Origin: Gnetum montanum | Taxonomy: Eukaryota > Streptophyta > Gnetopsida > Gnetales > Gnetaceae | Assembly: GCA_015680685.1 (NCBI GenBank) | Contig: MNCI01034881.1 | Span: forward strand, 27,426-91,425 | Direction of reading: 5' to 3' | Length of the DNA: 64,000 nt | Shown here: one piece after another, positions 1-11,339 of the stretch | Position numbering within the stretch: position 1 is the first letter of the stretch | Layout: every line of letters starts with the position of its first letter | Translations under genes and position numbers: made by a program | The notes under the pieces: generated by a model | Seen by the model: the letters and a program-made list of their open reading frames with translations, nothing else | Databases searched by the model: none | What the model was told of the DNA's origin: nothing

Positions 1-195
1 CACTTAAAACAAAAACAAATCAAAATATTTTATATTTCTATGGCATGTTAAACCCAAAATCAAAAAAAAAAAACCATATATAGATATAGATGCATGTTGT
101 TACATACAGTCAACAATCTCTGTTAATGTCGTCACGTTCAAGTTACAGTTTCAGTACAAGCTTGAATTGAAAAAAAAAACAAAAATGCTAAAATG
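1..195. other. AT-rich stretch downstream of the antisense gene
   Basis: Poly-A runs and AT-rich sequence follow the stop of the antisense gene at 196. By comparison with element B this is where a tandem array and then the end of gag would be approached. No open frame or repeat unit can be supported within the window. Confidence 0.5.
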
Positions 196-3100
196 CTAAG
201 CGTTTGGGGCATGAGGATCATCCTCCTCAGGCCCACCAGCACCAGACGCCCCTGCTCCACTCGAGCTAACTTCGCCAGTCTCATCCCCACCTTCATCCTG
301 AAAAGACCAAAAACGAAACAGTCAACAAAAAGGCAAAAGTGAATGTCGGAATTTCAAACTCCAAAAATAAAAAGAGACAAAACGTTGACCATAGGAGGTC
401 CCCCCAGGCCAAATTCAAGTCGTCGCAGGATCTCCTCTTCAGGAACACTAGCCCAATCCGTCCCATCCAGACCCAAGTCTATGTCAGCCAAAGCCTTGCC
501 CTTATCAACCGCTGACCAGGTGGGGCGTTTCAGAGGGAATTCACCCACCGACACCTAACCAGAAGCTGTTGTTATCTGCCATTTTGGAGACTCCATCTCC
601 ACGATTGTGTTCTGGGCGAAGGTGTCAAAAGAGGAGCGCAGACCAAGACCTTCCACAAACATCTCTAACTGTCGCTTCTCAATTGAAACTTCTTTTAGCG
701 ACTTTTTGTATTGGTGCTTGTGGTTCTTTTCGTCTTGTCCCCATTTGCGAACTTTGGAGGCAAAGGCCTTCCAATCTTGACACTTGGTGTTCAGCAGGTC
801 AATTTGGGCTCTTCGCTCCCCCAGCCTCCGTATCAGCCCTGCATGGCGATTAAGAAGGTCCCAATACCTTGTATAGGTGACCTCGGATGTCCGCCAAGAG
901 CGATCATTGTTTAACTTAGCTGCTGCGAACTCATAGCGGGCCTTCAAATCATCACGTTCTTTTGACAAGGAAGAATTCTCTTTCTCTTTGTCCTGAATTT
1001 GAAGCCACAATTGTTCGATAGAGCGCCTGCACATCCACACTGCTTTAGCATTGTGAACAAAACCCTCTGCTACCTCCTCATATACGGGTCTGGGCACTTG
1101 TTCAATTTCAGGGGAAAGTGCGGGCAAGCTCTCCATATGGATGGGTTCAGATGGGTCCCACCTTAGCTGGGCGCCTGTTCGTGGGAAAAAGGTAAACGTT
1201 AAAAAAAATGGGACTAAGCATCCAACTCTAAAACGAAAACTTTAGATACACCCATACCTATACCGGGGTTGATCCTCTCGATCCGTTCAACAACCTCTTC
1301 AGCCACCCCAGCCACGAAATCCCTTTTACTTGGCATCTCCATCCAAGTAAAAGGTCCATCGGCGCACGAAGAGCTAGCCTTCGGAGGCACTTCGGGAGGG
1401 ATCTCTTGTTCCTTCTCTGAGATGGTTTCACCCTCCTCTGAGTCAAACCAAAACAAGTCATAATAGGGTAATCCAGGGACACATTAAGCTGCATAACCGA
1501 GTAATGAGACATACCGTTCCTTCTGATCTCCTCTTGGGTTGGAGGGTCTCCAAGGTCAAGGTCCCCTGTAAGAAAGCTTTTAAGCATTTCTTCAGTTTCC
1601 GCTTGATCGTCCAAGGGTTCAGTACCTCCGGTTCCTCCGGTCCCCTCCTCCAGCAATTCTGTGCCTCCCACCGGGTCGATCAGCTCCTCGTCTTCTGGAA
1701 TAGGCTGCAGGTCATGTCTCTTGACTGCTCAATTCAAGACAAGCCAAGTCAGTTACACACAACCAATGACAGTTAAAATTACGTGTAAGACAGGTAAAAC
1801 AAAAAGCAAGAAGTTTACCAGGAATCTTGAATCGGATCCGCTTTACTCTAGGCCGTTCAATTTCGCTAGTTCCCTCAGTTGTGCTGTCGCGCTTCCCCAA
1901 TTTGGACTTCGCTTTGCCAATTATTTCCTTCACCACCTGCTCCACCCTCCTTGAAGTAGTGGGTACTTCATCGGGTTCCACCCCTAGGTTGTCGCGTGTG
2001 TGGAGCGAAGGGCCAGACGATCCACCCATGGTAATCATAAGGGATTCATCAATCCCCTCGGGGGCATCTTGGGACTTGGCGGTGTCAAATAGGTGGTTCA
2101 CCCAGGGGCGAGACAACTGATATCTATCATGCAAAATAAACTTGCCTTCCCCACGAACCACCAAGAATTCAGCCAAGCGACGGATATAGCCAGCAAAGAA
2201 AGCAAAGGTAAAATGGGATTGTGCCTCTATATTTGAACGCATCCGCTCTATATCCTTGGTCATCCCTGCTAATAAAAAATCCGCCCAGTTATAACGCACA
2301 CCAGCCTCCAGAATAGTGCGCATGACTCGTACTGCTTCAACACCGAAAGTCTTGACTTGTGATAGCGTCTTCGGGAACAAACGCGCTCTAAATAAGGGGT
2401 AGAGTTCGTTAACTTCCTCAACCTTTGTTTTCCCCTGCATTGGGAACCCTTTGGTACCCTTCCTAATCCCTAGCCAACCCTCTAAATCACGGACCATCTC
2501 AATTTCTTTATGCGTCCTGTCCATAACAACTTTTATGCCACTAGCAGGTACGCCAAACAAATCCGCGAGAAATTGAGGTGACAATTCGAAAATCACTTTC
2601 ACGCCCCTAATACGGGTGCTATAGCAAGAGACGGGTCTATCGAATGAATCTACAATCCCGATCATCTCCGCTATAGAAACGTTCGGGCTAGGGGCAACAA
2701 AGAGCGCCATGAGGCCGGCATGCTCCAAGCAGGCGACAATAGACGGCGAGGCCTTCGTTCGCAACCACTTCTGAGTGGCATTAGTTTCACCAAATTTCAT
2801 TGAGAGAGTAGCCTCGGTCCTCCCAGTCACGACGGAATCCCTGCCGGAGGTGGTGCCAGCTGTAAAGGCAAACCCAAAACCCTCATATGAGCGTGATACT
2901 TGACAATCGACCAAACCAAACACAACATCTAGAAAACTTGGCCACTTACTTTCAGTGTTGGACCTTGAAGTTTTGCCCAGATCGGAGGCAGGCGGGAAAA
3001 TCGGTCCATTAGGAGCCCAGTCAGCATGTAACCAACCACGTGTGGCACATTGCGCAAACGCCTTCAAAAATTTCTTGGGGAAATTCCTCATGGCATCCCT

Positions 3101-4188
3101 AGTATGAGCCAAAACGGTCCCGTGCAGTGTGGGACCCACCATGAACGCTTCCACGGCCGTACGGGCCAACCCAATCCCATCATCACCCGCGTAGGCCTCG
3201 TCTGGCGTAATTTTCGGTCTGTGGAAAAGTGAAAACATGTGTCAAAATGAGAGTAAAATATTTGAATGTGAAAAAGAAGGGAAAAACCAAGGTTAGGACG
3301 AAGTTACCTCTCCACCCGGTATACTGTGCCAGGTGGATTCTGGAACAAAGTATGCGCACGACCTGCTAGGAACAGTGTGTTGTTGAGGTAGTTGGGGCCC
3401 CGCGGCAGCTGGTCCCACACACGGGTTAACGGACGGGTCGATTTCAGACCACCGGGGGGAACGCCCTCGGCGACAAGTGGCCCCTCATCAATGTCCTCCA
3501 TGAAGATCCTGACGCCTTCCGCTGCGCTGGGTAGCATAGCCTCAATAATGCTCCGCGCCACATCACTGCTTAGATGAGATCAGACCACAACATCGAAATA
3601 GTCCAGCAAGAAAGCCAGAAATTCGCAGGCCCCGTCCCGGAACCAGACCCCATTATGTTCAACGACCAGGTTCGGGGTCGGGTCATTACCCTCCAAAGGA
3701 CCAAACCATGTCAGGACCCCAACCAGCTCGATCACAAGAAGGGGAGTCTCAACGTCTCTGCAAATCATTAAACGATGCCAAAAGTCAATATCCAAAATTT
3801 TATTTTAAAAGATTTTCAGACGCTTACAGAATATTTCAGTCACGCTGGGCGTATACGCCCGGCGTGTGAAAAACAGTCACGCTTGGCAAATACGCCCGGC
3901 GTGCGAAAAACAGTCACGCTCGGCGTGCAAAAAAAAACAGTTAAACCCTAAAAACCCTACGCCGAAAGCAACGCACGCGGCGTCCATGCCGCCACAACCC
4001 TTCACGCTCGGCGTATACGCCGAAACCCTACACTGCGAAAATGGAAAATTAATGAAAACAGGGTCAAAGGCCTACCTGCGAGAAGATCCGGGCCACGCGG
4101 AGACGCTCGGGTGGGGTAGACCTTGCAGCATCGCCTGGCTCTCCTCCGCGAATGTTAGTTCAGGTCCTTTCTGCCCTCAGCCCTCCAT
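196..4188 (-). pseudogene. Antisense eight-exon gene of element A (LFGVP-motif and coiled-coil protein)
   Basis: Predicted exons on the minus strand are 4188-4076, 3757-3308, 3218-2950, 2859-1819, 1724-1515, 1437-1258, 1174-390 and 297-196. All introns are GT-AG (77-318 nt), phases are 2,2,1,1,1,1,0, and the total is 3150 nt (1049 aa). The last donor (GTCAAC) is weak and exon 1 is the least certain. Exon 2 ends near GTVYRVER, matched by GTVYYAGG in element B. Exon 4 carries FLADLFGVPASG near residue 370, and exon 7 encodes a charged coiled coil (about residues 775-900). The acidic C-terminus ends DDPHAPNA. Three point stops interrupt it: 4179-4177, 3582-3580 (a Trp codon in B) and 557-555. 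No enzymatic motif is recognised. It may belong to the loosely defined plant retrotransposon extra-ORF families; function unknown. Confidence 0.8.
3840..4020. repeat. Short GGCGTATACGCC-type repeats in intron 1 of the antisense gene
   Basis: Several imperfect copies of a word like CACGCTCGGCGTATACGCC, each followed by an A-rich spacer, occur here. The same words recur in the 3' LTR of this element (9700-10080). The stretch falls in the predicted first intron of the antisense gene. Confidence 0.6.
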
Positions 4189-4218
4189 TTCTTTGCCTCT
4201 GTCCATCTCGGCGTGCAT

Positions 4219-4440
4219 GGCTGAGGTTTCTTCTCGGCGTTCACGCTGGGGTTTGGCTTGACGTGCACGGCTGAGGTTTCTTCTCGGCGTTCATGCTGGG
4301 GTTTGGCTCGGCGTGCACGGCTGAGGTTTCTTCTCGGTGTTCACGCTGGGGTTTGGCGCGGCGTGCGCGGCTGAGGTTTCTTCTCGGCGTTCACGCTGGG
4401 GTTTGGCTCAGCGTTCACGCTGGGGTTTCGCTCTTGGTTC
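4219..4440. repeat. 50-bp tandem repeat, four units plus a partial, in the divergent promoter region
   Basis: Units start at 4219, 4269, 4319 and 4369. Each contains GGCTGAGGTTTCTTCTCGGC followed by TTCACGCTGGGGTTTGGC. The array lies between the predicted start codon of the antisense gene (4188) and its TATA box (4488-4495), so it would be 5' untranslated or promoter-proximal sequence of that gene. Confidence 0.8.
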
Positions 4441-4487
4441 ACGCTCACGCTCCAAAAGTGAAATGACAAAATGACGCCCCCGCTTCC

Positions 4488-4495
4488 TTTTTATA
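4488..4495 (-). promoter_or_regulatory. TATA box of the antisense gene, element A
   Basis: The minus strand reads CGCTATAAAAAGG, a good plant TATA box, about 300 bp upstream of the predicted start codon at 4188. Element B has TATAAATA in the equivalent place. No LTR is nearby, so this would be a promoter internal to the element. Confidence 0.6.
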
Positions 4496-4670
4496 GCGCG
4501 TTCATGCTGACGTTGACGCTGACGCTGATGCCGCTGCCGCTGCCACCGCTTTTCCGTTTTTCTTGCTTTTTGCCTCGTTTTTCGCGCTTTTTCAAATCCA
4601 TTTTGAATTTTTCAAAAAAGATATAAAACCTACACACAAAAATGACATAAACAACAAATTTCGGCTTTCC

Positions 4671-4850
4671 TTGCCCGGTAAGGCATTAAACGGCCGTTCG
4701 TTGCCCGGTAAGGCATTAAACTACCGTTCGTTGCCTAGTAAGGCATTAAACTGTCGTTCATTGCCCGGTAAGGCATTAAACTGCCATTCGTTGCCTGGTA
4801 AGGCATTAAACTGCCGTTCGTTGCCTGGTAAGGCATTAAACTGCCATTCG
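4671..4850. repeat. 30-bp tandem repeat, six units, just before pol
   Basis: Six exact-length 30-bp units start at 4671, 4701, 4731, 4761, 4791 and 4821, each with the core AAGGCATTAAACTGCC. Because the unit is a multiple of three it reads as a repeated decapeptide (LPGKALNCRS) in one frame, but that frame is not the pol frame. The TTAAACT core also occurs in the other arrays of these elements. Confidence 0.9.
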
Positions 4851-4959
4851 TTTATCATGTTAACTCATTTTCACACATGTACGCTAAAGATTGCTGAAAG
4901 ACCTGAAACAACCTCCGCTATCTTATCAGGCTTTCCATTCATTGACAGGAACTTGCCTA

Positions 4960-7900
4960 ATGGATTGCAAGCACTTGACCGAGCTGTTGGTCATTGATGG
5001 ACCATACGGCGCAATTGAAAGGAGTATCGATGCGAATCTCGTTTACACGAACTCATTAGCGAACGAATTTACGATAGCTTCAACACAGCAAACGGTTGAC
5101 GAATATGAGGGAATGACAAAGTCCCTCGACATTGAAGCTGAAAACATTACCGAGGACCCTCTAACCGAAACACCTATCACCATGCCCAACGGGGAAACTA
5201 AAATCCTAAAACTAAGTACACTACTGGAACCAATTTTGGCTAGAGACATCGAAAACGTAATTAAGAACAATATGAAGGCATTTGCGTGGTCTTATACAGA
5301 CATGCCCGGGTTAGACCCCCGTATCATCCAGCACAACATCATCCTTGACCCGAAACTAAGGCCAGTAAAACAGAAAGCACGAAAGGTCAAACCCGAAGTG
5401 GCGTTAGCGGTTCGTAGTGAGATTACCAAGCTCTATCAAGCTGGTTTCATTAGGGTTGTTGATTACGCCAAATGGGTATCGAACATGGTTATAGTCCCAA
5501 AGAAGAACGGAAGCATTCATCTTTGCATTGACTTCCGGGACCTTAACGTAGCAACCGTAAAGGATGATTTCCCCTTACCTACCATTGATCAACTAGTTGA
5601 CTCAACTGCTGGGCATGCACTATTATCCTTTATGGATGGCTTCCCAGGGTATAACCAGATACGTATCAATCCAGAACACTAGCTCCGAACTACTTTCATG
5701 ACACCTTGGGGAACCTTTTGTTATACGATGATGCCTTTTGGTCTCAAGAATGCTGGGGCCACATATCAAAGAGCGATGACGTATATCTTCAGTGATTATA
5801 TCTTACAATCGCTCAATGATTACGTGGACGACATAGTGGTCAAATCAAAATCGCCAGAACAACACGTGCAAGATCTTGACTTAGTATTAAAATGTTGTCT
5901 AAAATACGAACTAAGACTTAACCCGAAGAAATGCGTTTTCGGCATCAAAACAGGCAAAATGCTTGGATTTGTAGCCTCAGAGGCAGGGATACAGGTAGAC
6001 CCTAATAAGGTTAAGGCCACTATGAACCTAAAACCACCTAGCAATCTAACCGAACTCCGAGGGTTACAAGGGCGGTTGCAGTTCATTAGAAGGTTCATAG
6101 AAAATTTGATGGGAAAACTTACACCTATGAACCACCTACTACGCAAAAACACCCACTTTGAATGGACATCGCAGTGCCAAGAAGCATTCGACAACGTTAA
6201 AACAGCACTCGCTCGGTTACCCACCGTATTCCCGCCCAAAAACGATAGGCCGTTTTACATCTACTTGGCAACATCAGAATCATCGATCGCATCCATGTTG
6301 TGCCAAAAACGAGATGACGGAATTGAGGTACCTGTATACTACCTGAGTCATGCAATGGTTGCCCACGAAAAGAGATATAACGATGTAGAAAAGTCATGCT
6401 TAGCTTTAGTTTTCTCTTTAAAGAAATGGCGACATTATCTTTTCCAAAATCAAGTTAACATAATTTGTAAAGATAATGTGCTCAGAGCTATAACCGGAAA
6501 CATCTATGAGTCAAGCAGGATAGCCCGTTGGAAGGCAATCATAGCTGAGTTTGACCTGCACTATGTAGCACAATCGTCAGTAAAGGGTCAAGCCATAGCG
6601 AATCAAATGACCACATCGCCAACGCATGATCCAGGTACAATAGAACCCGAATTCCCAGACGAGAATGTAAATACAATAGACACGGTGCCAGATGACTACG
6701 AGGCGGTTCTAAACTTCGACGGAGCATCCACCTCCCGAGGAGGAAGCGCTGCCGCTGTAATCACATACCCCTCTGGAGAAATTAAGCCTTTCGCCTATCG
6801 CTTCAATTTTCATTGTACTAACAACATAGCAGAGTATGAGGGTCTCCTCAGAGGTCTCGCGGCCGCATTAGCCTCGGACATTACACGGCTCGTAGTCAGA
6901 GGGGATTCACAACTAGTCGTAAACCAAGTCACAGATGTCTATACGTGTAAAGCACAACACTTACAACCATACTGTGATTTGGCTAAGCACCTACTTAAAC
7001 AATTCGAAAAGGTTGACGTCCAGCATATCCCTAGGAACGACAATACCATTGCAGACGCCTTAGCAACCTTAGCTTTAAACATATCCCCTGACATGTTTCA
7101 TGCACTACCAAGCTCCGTGACCAGCTGTGTCGAGCCCATAACCAACACCCTCGACGCACTTCCAATTGCATCCGTCAGTACAACACACACTAATGAATGG
7201 TATGATGATGTAAAAGAATACCTCCTGCGCGGTGAAGCACCACAACATTTAACCAACGCGCAAAAGGATGTAGTACGCAAGCGTTCTAAGCAATACACAT
7301 TAATAGGGGATACGTTGTGCTACCGATCCTATGAAGGCATACTACTAACATGCGTCAACAGCACCGAGGCCCAAACAATTGTTGAACAGGTGCACGACGG
7401 AAAATGCGAGGGGCACATCGCACCGAGGGCAATGGCAACCAAAATAAGACGCCTAGGCTACTATTGGCCGCACATGGAACACGACTGTCAGTCCAAGGTC
7501 AAAACATGTAGTGTATGCCAAAAACACGGTAATCTCATCCACATTCCACCAAACGAGTTGCACACAACACAAATCACATGGCCCTTCCAGAAGTGGGGAC
7601 TGGACCTCATCGGCCCGATAACACCTACATCTTCTGTCGGACATAGCTTTATTATAACAGCGACTGAGTACTTCACGAAATGGGTAGAAGCGGTGCCCCT
7701 TCGTAAAACTACTTCTAAATAGGTATGCAGCTTTATCCTAGAAAACATTGTAACTCGTTTTGGCATTCCCATGGCAATCATCACCAACAACGGGCCATAA
7801 TTTAGTAGAGCCGAGACCAAAATGTTTTGCGATAGTCTAGGGATCAAACACTCATTTTCATCCCCTTACTACCCTCAGAGCAACAGGCAGGTAGAATCAA

Positions 7901-8436
7901 CAAATAAGACAATCATCACAATACTCAAAAAGATGCTTGTCCAGAGCAAACGAAGATGGCACGAACAACTGGCGTATGCGTTATGGGCATACCGTACCAT
8001 GCATCGGACCTCGACAGGTAAAACCCCATATAGTCTTGTTTACGGTTCAGAAGCTGTTTTACCTTTAGAATTGCAGGTACCATCTCTAAGGATCACGCTC
8101 TCCGAACTCCTCGACAACGAGCAAAATGATGATTTACGCATCATCGACCTGGACTCGGTGGAGGAAGAACGTGTACGTACACTCGATCAGATCGAATGGT
8201 ACCAGAAACAACAACGGCAATGACATCGACATGACATTCATAAGCGTCCCATCAAAGAAGGAGACCTCGTACTTAAAGCTGTTCGGGAACACCCAGATAA
8301 ATTCTCAGTCAACTGGGAAGGGCCTTACCTTGTTATCAAAGCATTCGACAACGGGGCATTTAAACTAGCCGACATGGATGGAAAAGAGTTTGCAAATCCA
8401 ACCAATCATCTGTTCCTCAAACCATTCTATACATGA
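4960..8436 (+). pseudogene. pol: pol of element A: RT, dual RNase H, integrase (with point stops)
   Basis: The first in-frame ATG is at 4960, 11 nt after a candidate splice acceptor (AG at 4947-4948). Order: a leader with DMPGLDPRIIQHNI; reverse transcriptase with the YVDD box near 5820 (LNDYVDDIVVK); a decayed gypsy RNase H reading FYIYLATS in place of the usual acidic motif; an archaeal-type RNase H starting FDGASTSRGGSAA with NNIAEYEGLLRG and RGDSQLVVNQ (6715-7080); an integrase zinc finger (CSVCQKH near 7510); and the integrase core starting GLDLIGPI. The second core Asp is lost (ITNNG, normally ITDNG, near 7785). Stops at about 5681, 7721, 7798 and 8222 are each one base from a Gln or Arg codon. 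The frame ends LFLKPFYT-stop. There is no protease here, which fits a separate gag-protease frame as in element B. Confidence 0.92.
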
Positions 8437-8439
8437 GTA

Positions 8440-8800
8440 TGAACTCAGGTACGTGATAGTCCTGGATTATGACTATAAACTGATACCACAGAATAGTCCT
8501 GAGTTACGACTTAAAACTGACATCATCATTGTCCTGGTATATGACAATAAACGGATACCCCGCAATGTCCGCAAATGACGATAAACTAGAACCCCTCTGG
8601 CGTGACAGTAAAATGGCACCGTCAGACTCCCCAGAGTCCGCTAAGACTATAAACTAGCTCGCCTCTGTATAGTCAGCTAAGACTCAAAACTGGCAACATA
8701 CCATCTGCCACGACGCTAAACAGGCAATGTCCAACGGGTTATGACACAAAACTAACCCATGATAGTCTGCTAAGACTATAAACTAGCGCATTCATCTGCG
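8440..8800. repeat. Post-pol tandem array of element A (units near 39 bp)
   Basis: Diverged units with the pattern GTCCTGG..ATGACTATAAACTGATACCACA change gradually into GTCTGCTAAGACTATAAACT. The array begins directly after the pol stop. Element D has a collinear array and element B a related one in the same place. Confidence 0.85.
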
Positions 8801-9672
8801 ACTCCCCATCTCATGGTCGCTTTCATTCACTAGAATCATTACATCCTTCATCGTCAACATTCACGTTCAACATTTAGGATCGCCCTCAGTGCTTTTGTCC
8901 ACCTGATCTTAGCTCATTGATTCACTCATGGTTTTTCTTGTCTCTTTGGAGTTGTGTTTGCAGGATGATTCTCAGAAGCTCTCGTACGAAGTTGCGTTTC
9001 ATCGTAAGTAGCAAGATGAGGCAATGTCCATTTGTTCACCTGGCAAGACTAAATCGAACCGTTAACCCGCACATTCCCGTTCCCCGAAAGCCCACTATCC
9101 GTCTACTAAACTATTGCACACTGCGAAACGTTACAGTAGTCATAACACATAGAACACGAGATTCGCGCATGAGTACAAGTTCAAAAAAAAAAAAATTTCA
9201 TGTCAAGCGCAATCAAGAAACTTCCTATCGCATGGCTTTGGCTCTTCGCTAACGGTTTCCCCAAAGAAGGGAGCCGTTCCTCCAAAGAATGCAAAACATC
9301 ACCCCGTGGCTTTGGTAGTGACAACTGGTTCTCCTGAAAAACCACCAAGAGCACCGTTCCACCAAAAGACGCACACGCTTGAGTTCCGAGTCGACTGAAA
9401 GACGGCTATCGACAAGGACCGACATACTGCACACCTGAGCACCCTACTCTCCCAACATGGTCTCTCGGGCAATCACCAATCCCCACGATCCCTTCCTTCC
9501 TGCCAGTTTCCAATCTCACCCTTTCAATCCCATTTACCACTGAACACAGTACGATGAGGTCTGGCCAGGTGACAAGGGACAAGGCTTTTATCGAGCTGCT
9601 TGCGGTGTTTTTGCGCTTCTTTGTCGACGCTTCTCAGGTCGATTCCTCCAAGTGTCAACAAAGAGGGGCCAA
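8801..9672 (+). other. 3' untranslated region and polypurine tract of element A
   Basis: There is no convincing long frame. A pyrimidine-rich run ending TTTGCAG at 8963 and followed by GATGATTC looks like a splice acceptor, and a related segment occurs in element D near 35535. The region ends with the polypurine tract CAACAAAGAGGGGCCAA (9656-9672), directly before the LTR. The same tract precedes the 3' LTRs of D and B. Confidence 0.75.
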
Positions 9673-10994
9673 TGAAACACCATAAGAATCTTTAAGTGTT
9701 TTGCCAGCGTATACGCCCCGCGTACACGCCCAGCGTTCACGCCCAGCGTCTACGCCCAGCGTCTACACCCAGCGTACACGCCCAGCATTCATGCCCAGCG
9801 TCTACGCCTAGCTCCTCAGTGTACACACCCAAGTACGGTAGGGGCACACGCTCGACGACAGGATTTCCAATGGCAACATGAAGATTACACCAAAGAGCAA
9901 GGATTGAAGCAAGTGGACATCCATCGGTCTCTACGCCCGGCATCTATGCCCGGCGTCTACGCCCGGCGTATACGCCCAGCGTACACGCCAGCTTGTAACG
10001 TTTACGCTTAGTGTATACGCCCAGCGTGTACGCCCAGCGTACACGCCAGCTTGTAATGTATACGCCCAGCGTGTACCGAGTTTCTAAATTGTAATGCCCG
10101 GTCTATACGCCACGTGTCCCCCCATCCGCTTTTCCCGGTAACCCTACCCCTATAAATAGCCCAGTTTTCCACATTTACAGGGGGAGATAGAAATTTACCA
10201 GAGCCAACCCAGAGCAATTACGCTGTTGAAACCCTCTACTCTCACGCTTACGCTGGAAGTCCTACACGCTGCATGCTGCACGCTGAGCACAGTCCGCCCC
10301 TCGCCTATTGCGTCAACCAGCTGCATCCCTCTGTCCACTGGGGCTTTACGTCCACCTTGTGTCCCTACACAACTACGTTAGACCGGTGCACAACATTTTA
10401 ACTCTATAATCCATCGTTTACATTTATTTCAAGTTCTTTTACAGTTTTACGTTGATTTGGCCCGCGCTTCGTTTACGCCTGTTCACGTTCGCGCTCCGTG
10501 CTCGGTTCGCGTCCGAAGATGACCACTGCTTACGCTCGCTGTGAGCTCTTTTTTTAGTTTTACGTCAATTTGGCCCACCCTTCGTTCACACCCACTCGCA
10601 TTTTCGCTCCGTCTCCGTTTGTATACGCCCACTGTTCACGCCGTTTGCTTCTTACGCCCTACATCCATTTACTGTTTACGCTGTCACGCCCGCACGCTCA
10701 CGCTGTGTTCATTTTTGTTTACGCTGTTCACGCCCTACCCCGTTCATGCCCGTTATATTTATGCCGTGCACGCCTGATTCATCGCTTACGCCCTGTTTAC
10801 GTATAACCCAGCGTATAACGCTTCGGCGGCGCTCGGGGAAGTCCTTGTTTGATCCGCGTGCGGACCATCCAAGGCACTCTGCCTTCATCCACTCCAGCTC
10901 GCCCTCAAGCGGAGGCAGGGTCAACTGTGCTCGCCCGCTGATCTTTCAGTGTCTACAATGTTCCAGCCTCGCACCGACGATTTCGGTCGGCACA
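9673..10994 (+). repeat. 3' LTR of element A
   Basis: It starts TGAAACACC after the polypurine tract and ends CGGCACA. A TATA box (TATAAATA) lies at 10151-10158. The upstream half is dense with near-palindromic CAGCG/ACGCC words (9700-10080). The tail (10820-10994) matches the tail of the element D LTRs, for example GGGGAAGTCCTTG. Confidence 0.85.
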
Positions 10995-11339
10995 ATGATG
11001 GTGGTTGCAAGGGCTGAAGGGAACGACGTGAAGGAGGGTGTGAGTAATCACATGAGTCTCACCATCAAGAAAGGAGAGGTAGTTGAAATCATCATAGACA
11101 TCATGGACTTTAGTAGGAATATGACTTGAATGAACCATTGTTGGCTACTTGAAGTATGATAAATACAATCGAGGTAGTTCAAATACCCAGTAGGCACTTG
11201 AAAGATAGTTAGATCAAGCACATTGACATGAACAACATCCCCAGATTTAAAGGGGGATATAATTGTGATCCACAAACTCACTTGCAAGTGTTTCACAATG
11301 CTTGAACCCTGCAGAACATAGATAATGATTGGTAGAAAC

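Larger units (their letters stand above)
1..10994 (+). mobile_element. Element A: Tat/Ogre-like Ty3/gypsy LTR retrotransposon, 5' part outside window
   Basis: What is visible, in element orientation, is an antisense multi-exon gene, pol (protease-less RT, two RNase H domains, integrase), a tandem array, a 3' untranslated region, a polypurine tract and a 3' LTR. The 5' LTR and gag must lie to the left of the window. The second, archaeal-type RNase H after a decayed first RNase H is a known hallmark of the Tat lineage. Athila coding sequence begins directly after the LTR end at 10994, so A was inserted into an older plus-strand Athila copy. The duplicated target would be ATGAT (10995-10999), but its partner is outside the window. 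Pol has point stops, so this copy is not autonomous. Confidence 0.9.

Noticed and set aside
1712-3238. One uninterrupted 508-residue protein
   Set aside because: It happens to read through two real introns (2949-2860 and 1818-1725) and an acceptor. The element B comparison places splice sites at the same points.
4960-8436. Endogenous pararetrovirus
   Set aside because: Integrase, LTR, primer-binding site and polypurine tract are present in the family, and there is no movement protein.
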